From contig JAUVVT010000107.1 of assembly GCA_030604505.1 (NCBI GenBank), positions 1 through 6,468 on the forward strand: a stretch of DNA of 6,468 bases, read 5' to 3'. Made by a program: the position numbers and the translations under genes. The stretch comes from a bacterium. GTDB lineage: Bacteria; SM23-31; JAUVVT01. Of this stretch, positions 1 to 6,124 are shown in pieces (position 1 is the first letter of the stretch; the number at the start of each line of letters is the position of its first letter). The notes below the pieces were generated by a model. It made no database searches and was not told where the DNA came from. It worked only from the letters and a program-made list of their open reading frames with translations.

Positions 1-876
1 ATTGCTTCGAGCAACAGGTTTTCCCGTTTTTCTTATTTTACTGATGACGAATCGGGGATATATTTTAATACCAATGATACGATTTATGGTCCTATCCATA
101 CGAACGAGCAGTTTTATATTATGGGGAGTCCTGTATTTTTCGGTCCGGTTTCGAGTGTAGAGCAGACATACGATGAAATGGGAGAGCCAACGCCGCAGTT
201 TTTAGGTGGAACGGATTTCGGCAGAGAAAGGATTGACCTTCCGATTGATATTTCGATTCTCAGGAATGCTGCTTTATCCGGCGGGCATTATGAAACAAGC
301 GGTGCATTGTGGATTACATTTCAGAGCGACGGCAGCTATCTTTATAAAATTGGTGGGAGTGAGATATGGCAAACAGCCCAGCTCAGTGATATTAATGGGG
401 TGATTAGCTGTGAGGAGGATGTCTATGTTAAAGGGATTATTAATGGGCAGGCTACCGTCGCTTCTTCTCAGGATATATATATCATCGATGATATTTTTTA
501 TAATGATGACCCGAGGGAGAATCCACAATCGACCGATATGCTTGGTATTGTGGCGATGCAGAGAGTGATTGTCCAGGATAATGCCGATAACAGGATAAGG
601 TGCGAGATTAATGCAAGTATTATGTCAGTGCAAGAGTCATTTCAGGCGGAGAATATTTACTTCAGTCCGCCGGGAGAGCTTGTTGTATACGGAGGAATTA
701 TTCAAGAGACGAAGGGGGCTGTCGGGACACCAACACCAACGGGATATAGGAGATTATATATATATGATGAGAGATTTGAGTATTATTATCCGCCTTATTT
801 CCCGATTGCGGACAGGGCATTTGAAGAGCAATATTATCAGCTTGCAGATGTGAATGTTCTCTCATGGTATGAGTGA
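1..876 (+). CDS. DUF4900-like pilus-associated protein, C-terminal part (5' end outside window)
   Basis: The frame is open from the first base, so the gene starts upstream; 291 C-terminal residues are visible. It looks like a secreted beta-rich protein. A GPIHTN motif at visible residues 30-35 is followed by alternating short strands (IMGSPVFFGP). In the middle lie YIIDDIFYNDDPR and STDMLGIVAMQRVIVQDN, and the end reads YDERF...PPYFP...VLSWYE. From memory, this set (GP[IV]H[TS]N, LG[IL]VA, PPxFP, final SW[YR]E) marks DUF4900-type proteins encoded near type IV pilus or type II secretion genes, often with a pilin-like N-terminus, which here would be off-window. Its position just before pilT agrees with that, though 151 bases separate them. 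No catalytic residues can be seen. The coding call is strong; the family name is from motif memory and the role (minor pilin or adhesin-like surface protein) is inference. Confidence 0.72.
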   Translation: MASSNRFSRFSYFTDDESGIYFNTNDTIYGPIHTNEQFYIMGSPVFFGPVSSVEQTYDEMGEPTPQFLGGTDFGRERIDLPIDISILRNAALSGGHYETSGALWITFQSDGSYLYKIGGSEIWQTAQLSDINGVISCEEDVYVKGIINGQATVASSQDIYIIDDIFYNDDPRENPQSTDMLGIVAMQRVIVQDNADNRIRCEINASIMSVQESFQAENIYFSPPGELVVYGGIIQETKGAVGTPTPTGYRRLYIYDERFEYYYPPYFPIADRAFEEQYYQLADVNVLSWYE

Positions 877-885
877 GGGATACAA

Positions 886-899
886 AGCCAATAGCCAAT
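886..899 (+). repeat. short tandem repeat (2 x AGCCAAT) in a purine-rich spacer
   Basis: Two exact copies of AGCCAAT stand head to tail just after the stop of the upstream gene. The following 40 bases are strongly purine-rich (GGCAGGAAGGAATAAGGAAT and onward). The whole spacer 877-1027 shows no clear promoter or terminator. Two copies of seven bases may be chance. Confidence 0.3.
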
Positions 900-1017
900 A
901 GGCAGGAAGGAATAAGGAATGACGAGATGAGAGGATGAGCAGCAGTTCGGTATACATTAAGGATAATTTAAAAGGGAAAATCGGTCGGCAATTAAGATAT
1001 GTGGGAAAAAGATAAAA

Positions 1018-1025
1018 AAGGGGAG
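1018..1025 (+). promoter_or_regulatory. ribosome binding site of pilT
   Basis: AAGGGGAG lies two bases before the ATG at 1028, with the GGGG core about five bases away. It is the strongest Shine-Dalgarno match I see in the window and supports this start. Confidence 0.7.
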
Positions 1026-1027
1026 AT

Positions 1028-2242
1028 ATGAATTACAGGGAAATAATCGATATGATAAAGGGAAAGATTCCCAGTTATGTGAGGGGTGTGGAAAGAGAGA
1101 TTATGATTGGTAATGAGGTCAGAGAACTGCCTCAGCAGCAGTTAGCTACATTGAATGACCATTTTAGGGTATTTTTAAAGGTGATGGTTGAAAATAAAGC
1201 ATCAGATATAGATATAGGTGGTTGGGGATGTAGCGGACATATCTGGTATAGAATTAACGGAATAAAAAAGCCCGAAGAATCTTTTGGAACACTTGATTAT
1301 GATGAGACCGATATTATGCTGCAGTCAGTACTTGTTGATAGGCAGAGAGAATTATTATATAAGAATAAGAATCTTGATTTTTCTTACAGTGTTAACAGCG
1401 GCAACGGGAGCGAGCGTTTTCGAGGTGATATGTACTTTGAACTAAATAATTTATGCCTTAATATGCGGTTGATTCCTCAGGGGATAAGGCTATATAAGGA
1501 TTTAGGATTTCATCCGAATGTCAACAAGATTATGAATCTTACTCATGAGAAGGCAGGGTTGATACTTATTACAGGTATAACCGGTTCCGGTAAGAGTTCT
1601 ACATTAGATAGTATTATTGATGCTAATAACAGGACAATTAATGCTCATATTGTTATAATTGCTTCTCCTGTAGAGACTGTTCATAAACCGATTAAATGTA
1701 TAGTCAGGCATCGTGAGGTCGGCAGGGATGTGTTGTCATTTAAAGAGGGCACAATTCAGGCACTGAGACAGGATCCTGATATTATTATGGTTGGGGAGAT
1801 GCGGGATTCCGATACGATAGTGACCGTACTTGAGGTAACGGACAGCGGGCATAAGGTTTTTTCTACACTGCATACGGCATCGGCGATTGAAAGTATTGAC
1901 AGAATTATTGCGGAGTGTCCTGTGGAAGAGCAGGAGCGTGTCAGGATGAGACTTGCGGACACACTGCGGTGTGTTATTTCGCAGAAGCTCGTGCAGGGAT
2001 TAAACGGCAAGCTTGTTCTTGCAAAAGAGGTAATGCTTATGAATTCGTCAATAAAAGCTGCGATTAAGAATAATAGCATCGAAGAGATATATCAGATGAT
2101 TAACGAATCGGGCGATATGGGTATGGCTACACTGGAAAAAGACCTTTTGAGACTCTATAAAGAGAAAAAAATATCTCTTGAGAATGCGATGAATTACGCA
2201 AATAATAAAAAAAGGATGAATGAATTACTGGGAAGTGCATAA
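1028..2242 (+). CDS. pilT: PilT-family twitching/retraction ATPase
   Basis: This is a cytoplasmic hexameric ATPase of the PilT/GspE superfamily, which normally powers pilus disassembly at the inner-membrane platform. It has 404 residues. The N-terminal domain carries ASDIDI (58-63) and RING (75-78). Walker A is GITGSGKSS (183-191, Lys189). The Asp box is IVIIASPVETVH (208-219), Walker B is DPDIIMVGEMRD (249-260, Glu257), and the His box is STLHTASAIESIDRI (279-293). The tail (SSIKAAIKNN, then GMATLEKDL) matches the PilT AIRNLI region and GMQTL segment. There is no zinc-binding Cys cluster, so PilT or PilU fits better than PilB or GspE. Odd points are that the usual EDP of the Asp box is ASP here (Ala212-Ser213), while Glu216, equivalent to P. 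aeruginosa PilT Glu163, is kept; and that ASD lies about 43 residues further in than in classic PilT. The family is near certain; retraction as its role is inferred. Confidence 0.94.
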   Translation: MNYREIIDMIKGKIPSYVRGVEREIMIGNEVRELPQQQLATLNDHFRVFLKVMVENKASDIDIGGWGCSGHIWYRINGIKKPEESFGTLDYDETDIMLQSVLVDRQRELLYKNKNLDFSYSVNSGNGSERFRGDMYFELNNLCLNMRLIPQGIRLYKDLGFHPNVNKIMNLTHEKAGLILITGITGSGKSSTLDSIIDANNRTINAHIVIIASPVETVHKPIKCIVRHREVGRDVLSFKEGTIQALRQDPDIIMVGEMRDSDTIVTVLEVTDSGHKVFSTLHTASAIESIDRIIAECPVEEQERVRMRLADTLRCVISQKLVQGLNGKLVLAKEVMLMNSSIKAAIKNNSIEEIYQMINESGDMGMATLEKDLLRLYKEKKISLENAMNYANNKKRMNELLGSA

Positions 2243-2279
2243 GCTGCTTTCTTTGAAAAAAAGGAATGAAGGACAGCTT
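2241..2279 (+). terminator. possible hairpin / attenuator between pilT and pilM
   Basis: AAGCTG at 2241-2246 pairs with CAGCTT at 2274-2279. The stem can extend inward (CTTTC 2247-2251 with GAAGG 2268-2272, one bulged A, one G-T pair), leaving a 16-base loop. It overlaps the pilT stop codon. T-rich runs follow (TTTTT at 2284-2288 and a T8 run starting about 2295), but the first is offset from the stem by a few bases. It could be a weak terminator, an attenuator that tunes pilT against the downstream genes, or chance in AT-rich DNA. Confidence 0.3.
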
Positions 2280-2353
2280 AAGGTTTTTCAGGCATTTTTT
2301 TTAAAAAAGTGCAGAAGTTAATTAAAAATGTAATACTAACATTTTTTAGAAAA

Positions 2354-2809
2354 ATGAAAAAAGATATATTATCAATTTTTGTTGACGGAAACGAGTTGAA
2401 GATTGTCCGGGCTAAACGGATAAAAAGTAAGATAAAAATACTTTCGGTTGAAAGTATTCAATTGAAATTACCTATCGAAGAGAAAGAATCTGTTTATGCG
2501 GATGAAAATGTTAAAGAAGATTTTTTTGGTATGGAAGAAAGCGAAAAAGATGAAGCGGACGGTGTAAAGGATAAGCACAGCGAAAATAAGAATATTTTTT
2601 ATAATGTTCTTAATAAATATTCAGTTGAAAATGGTGCTATTGCGGTTAATCTGCCCGAGTCAAATGTGGGATTTATTTCTTTTGATACTCTTGATGAGAA
2701 ATCAAAAAGGAAACTTAAAAAAAGGGTCATAGAGGAGATACAGAAGGATTATGATTTAACGGTAACGGGTGAGAAGTTTTTTCTTCTTCCCGGAAGTAAC
2801 GGATTATGA
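2354..2809 (+). CDS. pilM: PilM-like actin-fold domain, N-terminal part of a PilM-PilN fusion, ended by in-frame TGA
   Basis: It encodes 151 residues before a TGA, but the same frame continues through 3901, so this is probably the first part of one 515-codon gene. PilM is a cytoplasmic actin-like protein that ties the pilus ATPase side to the membrane proteins PilN and PilO. The N-terminus ILSIFVDGNELKIVRA (5-20) matches the first phosphate-loop strand pair of PilM (usually GIDIGSSSxKxVEL), in degenerate form. A Lys/Glu/Asp-rich insert (about 41-80) follows, then GAIAVNLPESNVGFISF (94-110), like PilM strands of subdomain 1A. The break falls within what should be subdomain 1C. I chose ATG 2354 because the actin strand starts right after it; GTG 2309 in the same frame would add 15 residues. 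Neither start has a good Shine-Dalgarno site. Alone this half-domain is unlikely to fold. A nonsense mutation, a sequence error or readthrough are all possible. Confidence 0.68.
   Translation: MKKDILSIFVDGNELKIVRAKRIKSKIKILSVESIQLKLPIEEKESVYADENVKEDFFGMEESEKDEADGVKDKHSENKNIFYNVLNKYSVENGAIAVNLPESNVGFISFDTLDEKSKRKLKKRVIEEIQKDYDLTVTGEKFFLLPGSNGL
2807..2809 (+). other. in-frame TGA interrupting the PilM-PilN frame
   Basis: Codons on both sides (GGA TTA TGA ACG GCT GTT) stay in one frame, and PilM-like sequence resumes at once (TAVFQHGNNPVLDILEDIQP). No insertion or deletion is needed to join the halves; changing one base restores the gene. The T of this TGA lies in a potential stem, 2801-2807 with 2832-2838. 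Confidence 0.85.
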
Positions 2810-2872
2810 ACGGCTGTTTTTCAGCATGGGAATAATCCTGTTCTTGATATATTAGAGGATATTCAGCCGTTT

Positions 2873-3901
2873 TTGAAGAATAAACTATCTATTGAGCTTG
2901 TGGAGGTAAATGAGATTGCTCTTGTGAACTTTATAAATCGTGTTTATTCGTTTAAAGAAGTTGAGCTGTCCGTTGTTATTTATATTGGAAATGATTTCAG
3001 CAGGATACTTTTTATAAGGGATGGTAAAATAGAGAGGTTAATTCCGATAATTAATGAGGGTTATACTTCGGAAAATATTCTTACCCGCTTGTATGGGAAG
3101 ATTATGCTTGAACGTGATGAGTCATCTCATTTGGAATTCACCAGAATTATACTTGCCGGTGAATCTATATTAATCGAGGGCAAGGAGTTTTTTGAAGAAA
3201 AATTTCCCAACGCCGAGGTTTTTTATGCAGGCTATGAAGGGCTTGATATTTCTGCATTGGATGAGAGCGATATTGAGCATCTTTCTTCTTTTGCGATTCC
3301 AGTGTCTACTGCGTGGAAAATGCTGGAACCAAAGAACGATGTTTTTACTAGGGAAAATTTTTTACCAAAGGAAGTAAAGAATCGTCAGAAATCTTTGAAA
3401 ATTGCGTGGTATGAATTAGTTATTTTAATTGCTCTGTGTATTACATTTATTTACTTTTTAGGGCAGTATATTCTTATGGAAAGGAAGATAGGTAGAGCCG
3501 AGCATATTACGACTCTTCTTGATAAGCAAATTTCATCGGCAAATGAAATTTTAGTGAAGATGGACAATATTCAGAATCAGATTAGCCAGTATGAGCAGAG
3601 ATTTGCACTCTATAATTCTCTAATAAAAAATGGTGTAGTGACTTCGAGATTTTTAGAAGACTTATCGCAAAATGTTATGAATACAAGAGCGCTCTGGCTG
3701 AATTCACTGAATATAGAAGAAGGTAATTTTTCTATGGGCGGAGAGTCGCTTTTCAAGAACAGGATTTCAGGGTTTGTGTCATCGTATGAAGATTATACTC
3801 TGAATAGTGTGAATGGTTTAAGTATCAGGAACAGAGATGTTTATGAGTTCAATTTAAAGGGAAGGATACTTTCTTTTTCAGAAGAAGAGATGAAGAAATA
3901 A
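2873..3901 (+). CDS. pilN: PilM C-terminal half fused to PilN (GspL-like), downstream of the TGA
   Basis: The frame is open from 2810. TTG 2873 is only the first usable start codon after the TGA and lacks a Shine-Dalgarno site, so independent translation is doubtful. From TTG it has 342 residues. Residues 1-145 finish the actin-like fold: IELVEVNEIALVNFI (7-21), a phosphate-2-like hairpin VVIYIGNDFSRILFIRDGKI (34-53), and an adenosine-motif-like RIILAGESILIEG (91-103). NFLPKEV (162-168) resembles the INLLP peptide by which PilN docks onto PilM. One membrane helix follows (about 179-201), then a periplasmic coiled coil (about 203-250) and a PilN domain (GVVTSRFLEDL, ALWLNSLNI, YEFNLKGRI). The layout equals GspL, which is PilM-like plus a membrane helix plus a periplasmic domain. 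It would sit in the inner membrane and pair with the PilO-like protein encoded 37 bases downstream. ATP-binding residues look degenerate. The domain reading is solid by motif; the start is not. Confidence 0.72.
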   Translation: MKNKLSIELVEVNEIALVNFINRVYSFKEVELSVVIYIGNDFSRILFIRDGKIERLIPIINEGYTSENILTRLYGKIMLERDESSHLEFTRIILAGESILIEGKEFFEEKFPNAEVFYAGYEGLDISALDESDIEHLSSFAIPVSTAWKMLEPKNDVFTRENFLPKEVKNRQKSLKIAWYELVILIALCITFIYFLGQYILMERKIGRAEHITTLLDKQISSANEILVKMDNIQNQISQYEQRFALYNSLIKNGVVTSRFLEDLSQNVMNTRALWLNSLNIEEGNFSMGGESLFKNRISGFVSSYEDYTLNSVNGLSIRNRDVYEFNLKGRILSFSEEEMKK

Positions 3902-3938
3902 AATATTGGATTATTAATTAAAGAAGGAAATTGAGAAG

Positions 3939-4817
3939 ATGGTATCGTCAAAAAAAAGTACAATTTTACTGCTTATTTTATTTCTGATAATCACTTTAGT
4001 TGGGATTTTCAGGATTCATATATATTCGAACGAGAAACTTAAAAAGATTGAACAGATAAATGAACAGAAGAGAGAGACAGTAAGGGAAATAGCGGATAAG
4101 GTGAAAGATTATGATAAGTTTGTTGCTACCTTAAAAGATATTGAAGAGAGATGGAAGCAAAGGGAAAAGGTACTTCAAAGAGACGAACAATCGGGCAAGA
4201 CTCTTTTATTTTTAAATGAAATAGCGTCAGAGAAAAACAGTGCTGTAAAATTCGATTTTGCATTTATTGAAAAAAAGTTGGAGGAAGGTTATGGGTGCAG
4301 TAAATATAATATAACGGGTGATGGATTTTACAGTAATGTATATGGATTTATAAATAAAATTGAGTATGACAGGAATCTTTATAAAATTAAATCTTTTAAT
4401 ATTCGCGGTATTGAAGAGATTTCTAAGAAAAGTCAAAAATCAATTACTAAAGTAAATTTTTCTTTTATATTGGAGGCATATTTTAATCCTGATGAAAATG
4501 ATTTTGCATCTATGATTGAACCTTCAGTTCATTATAAGAAGCCGGAAATAAATCCGTTTAATCCGCTGTTAAAGAAAAGCATTCCGCCAAATAAGAAGGG
4601 CTTGATCGAGGTTGAAGATGCAAAACTGGAGGCGATAAGTCTCAGTAAGATTCTTATTAGAGATAAGAAAGGAAGGTTTAGTTCAATTGAGGTGGGAGAT
4701 GAGGTGTATCTTGGTTATCTGACAGATATAAGGTCCGAGAAGAATGAAGCTGAGTTTACTTTAAATAAGGGTGGAGTGATTGAAAGAGTGGTTTTAAGAG
4801 TATTTACTAAAAAGTGA
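3939..4817 (+). CDS. pilO: PilO-PilP fusion, type IV pilus alignment protein
   Basis: It has 292 residues. A short Lys-rich cytoplasmic start is followed by one membrane helix (about 8-24), a charged coiled coil (about 31-82) and a ferredoxin-like PilO domain (about 86-182; KTLLFLNEIAS, NVYGFINKIE, then strands ending FILEAYF). A linker with NPFNP (205-209) leads to a small beta domain (about 222-292; AISLSKILIRDKKGRFSSIE, VGDEVYLGYLTDI, then VIERVVLRV) that reads like PilP, whose beta-sandwich contacts the secretin. PilO partners PilN and PilP reaches PilQ, so this one protein could span from the inner membrane to the secretin N-domain. The PilO part alone also resembles GspM, and the PilP part GspC. 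The ATG has AAGG and GAGAAG upstream. The stop lies 8 bases before the secretin ATG, which suggests coupled translation. No separate lipoprotein PilP gene is present. Confidence 0.78.
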   Translation: MVSSKKSTILLLILFLIITLVGIFRIHIYSNEKLKKIEQINEQKRETVREIADKVKDYDKFVATLKDIEERWKQREKVLQRDEQSGKTLLFLNEIASEKNSAVKFDFAFIEKKLEEGYGCSKYNITGDGFYSNVYGFINKIEYDRNLYKIKSFNIRGIEEISKKSQKSITKVNFSFILEAYFNPDENDFASMIEPSVHYKKPEINPFNPLLKKSIPPNKKGLIEVEDAKLEAISLSKILIRDKKGRFSSIEVGDEVYLGYLTDIRSEKNEAEFTLNKGGVIERVVLRVFTKK

Positions 4818-4822
4818 GAGGA
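4817..4822 (+). promoter_or_regulatory. ribosome binding site deciding the secretin start
   Basis: AGAGGA overlaps the TGA of the preceding gene and stands three bases before the ATG at 4826. The GTG at 4814 in the same frame has no such site and would lengthen the signal peptide by only four residues, so ATG 4826 is preferred. The overlap with the upstream stop suggests translational coupling. Confidence 0.55.
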
Positions 4823-4825
4823 TTT

Positions 4826-6037
4826 ATGAAGACAATAAATTTTATGCCGGTCAAGTCGCTGTGTGTTTTGATAATGTTATTTTTTTGTATTCAAGGTTTA
4901 GTAGCTCAGGATAGGATTCCGCAAGAATATATTCCGGTTGAGGGTAAAGTAACGTTGAATAAAAGGCTTCCATTCCCAGCGGCAATTCAGACATTAAGTG
5001 AGATTAGTTCCCGACTTGAAAAGAGAATCATTGTTGACTTTACAAAACAGGCGCAGAGTATAGGTATTGATATAAAGAATCTCCAGTGGAGGGATGCCCT
5101 TGAGCTGATTGTAAAGGTGAATAATTTAGCGATTAAAGAGTATGAAAACTATATCGGGATTATTTATCCGGAAACACCAGCGGCACAGGTGGTACAAGAG
5201 GAAGAGACAGTTATCGATATTTCAACGCGTGAAATAAATATATCTGCACTTTTTTTCGATGCAGACAGACAGCGACTGAGGGAGATTGGAATAAACTGGA
5301 ATTTTATAAAGGTATTTAATAATGGTTCAAATGTTATAGATGGGGAATTAAATACAGCCGGAGAAAAGGCACCAGGGGATGTATTTACGCTGGATTTTTC
5401 AAGGATTTCAGGAGACTATGAGATTTCTGCACTTTTAAAGAATCTGGAAACGGATAATATAGGGGAGATTATAGCCAATCCACAAATAACTGTGATGGAT
5501 AGAGGGGAAGGAAGAGTCCAGATTGGTCAGGATTTTTCTGTAAAGCAGCGAGATTTTGCAGGTAATGTAACAGACCAGTTTTTTAGTTCCGGTATAATTT
5601 TAACTGTTCGTCCGAAGATTTTTACGGAAGAGGATATTGACTTTATTTTTCTGGAGGTGGTAACGGAAAGGAGTACAGCGATTCCGAGTGCAATAAGTAC
5701 AGTGATTAATAAAACTGCGGCTCAGACGTCTGTTCTTTTGTATGACGGAGAAGAGGTGGGGATTGCAGGACTTTATTCCACAAGTGACCGGGTTTCGAGA
5801 AGGGGAATACCAATTTTAAAGGATATTCCCAAATGGTTTTTGGGGCTCAGATATTTATTTGGATACGACCAAAATGAGAAGGTGAAAAGGGAACTGGTTA
5901 TTCTTTTGAAGGCGGAGATTGTTCCGGATATTAAGGAGAGGATTGCCAGCAAAATCGAAGGAGAAAATGTTTTGATGAAAAAAAGGGCGGAATTGAAAGA
6001 GCGGGTTGAGTCGCAATTGGAGCGAGTTGAAAAATAG
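4826..6037 (+). CDS. pilQ: short PilQ/GspD-type outer-membrane secretin
   Basis: This is a 403-residue secretin, expected to form the ring-shaped outer-membrane channel through which the pilus or secreted cargo passes. A signal peptide spans 1-27 (hydrophobic core SLCVLIMLFF, likely cut after LVA before QDR). An STN/N0 domain covers about 40-112 (VTLNKRLPFPAAIQTLSEIS, then WRDALELIVKVNNLAIKEY). The strand pair REINISALFFDADRQRLREI (135-154) with GINWNF leads into the secretin core at about 186-367: ALLKNLETDNIGEIIANPQ, FFSSGIILTVRPKI, then the signature RRGIPILKDIPKWFLGLRYLFG (close to the usual V-P-I-L-G-D-I-P) and ELVILLKAEIVP. A Lys/Glu-rich tail (368-403) may form a helix. PilQ is usually much longer, with AMIN domains and an N1 domain that I do not see here. 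No lipobox is present. The coding call and secretin family are very secure; PilQ rather than GspD rests on the neighbouring PilT, PilM and PilO-like genes. Confidence 0.92.
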   Translation: MKTINFMPVKSLCVLIMLFFCIQGLVAQDRIPQEYIPVEGKVTLNKRLPFPAAIQTLSEISSRLEKRIIVDFTKQAQSIGIDIKNLQWRDALELIVKVNNLAIKEYENYIGIIYPETPAAQVVQEEETVIDISTREINISALFFDADRQRLREIGINWNFIKVFNNGSNVIDGELNTAGEKAPGDVFTLDFSRISGDYEISALLKNLETDNIGEIIANPQITVMDRGEGRVQIGQDFSVKQRDFAGNVTDQFFSSGIILTVRPKIFTEEDIDFIFLEVVTERSTAIPSAISTVINKTAAQTSVLLYDGEEVGIAGLYSTSDRVSRRGIPILKDIPKWFLGLRYLFGYDQNEKVKRELVILLKAEIVPDIKERIASKIEGENVLMKKRAELKERVESQLERVEK

Positions 6038-6088
6038 CTTGTATTTTATAAAAGTGTTAAAACGGTTGAATGGTTTTGTGATTGTTTT

Positions 6089-6118
6089 ATTAATCCCTCG
6101 ATAAATCGAGGGATTAAT
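6089..6118. terminator. perfect hairpin terminator shared by convergent genes
   Basis: Arms ATTAATCCCTCGAT (6089-6102) and ATCGAGGGATTAAT (6105-6118) are exact inverse complements around AA, in practice a 13-bp stem with a TAAA loop. It lies between the secretin stop (6037) and the stop of the minus-strand regulator (6127-6125), so it can end transcription from both sides. The 3' flank on the + strand is T-rich (TTATATTTTATTG); the minus-strand flank is less so. Confidence 0.82.
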
Positions 6119-6124
6119 TATATT

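Noticed and set aside
479..494. Perfect 16-bp palindrome ATATCATCGATGATAT
   Set aside because: It lies inside a coding region where YIIDD codons (TAT ATC ATC GAT GAT) generate it naturally; no second copy or flanking site was seen.
274..528. Minus-strand open frame inside the first gene
   Set aside because: It is the shadow of a clearly family-like + strand protein and resembles no known protein.
877..1027. Sigma-54 or sigma-70 promoter before pilT
   Set aside because: TATACAT at 951-957 could pass as a -10 box but no -35 stands at the right distance, and no TGGCAC-N5-TTGC match was found.
2309..2353. GTG at 2309 as the start of the PilM-like gene
   Set aside because: It would add 15 residues before the first actin-fold strand and has no ribosome site. 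ATG 2354 matches the usual short PilM N-terminus better, but this is not settled.
2806..2835. ATGA overlap at the TGA as a coupled restart
   Set aside because: The ATG at 2806 opens a frame that stops after nine codons (MNGCFSAWE) and does not join the downstream PilM-PilN frame.
2807..2840. TGA as a selenocysteine codon with a downstream SECIS hairpin
   Set aside because: The inner hairpin is only 4 bp, its loop begins about 7 bases after the TGA, closer than bacterial SECIS elements allow, and the loop is all T with no G at its start. PilM proteins have no known redox role.
874..4817. Alternative genetic code with TGA read as Trp or Gly
   Set aside because: TGA ends the genes at 874-876 and 4815-4817 where the products look complete, Trp in the reading frames is TGG, and only one internal TGA occurs in roughly 1,900 codons.
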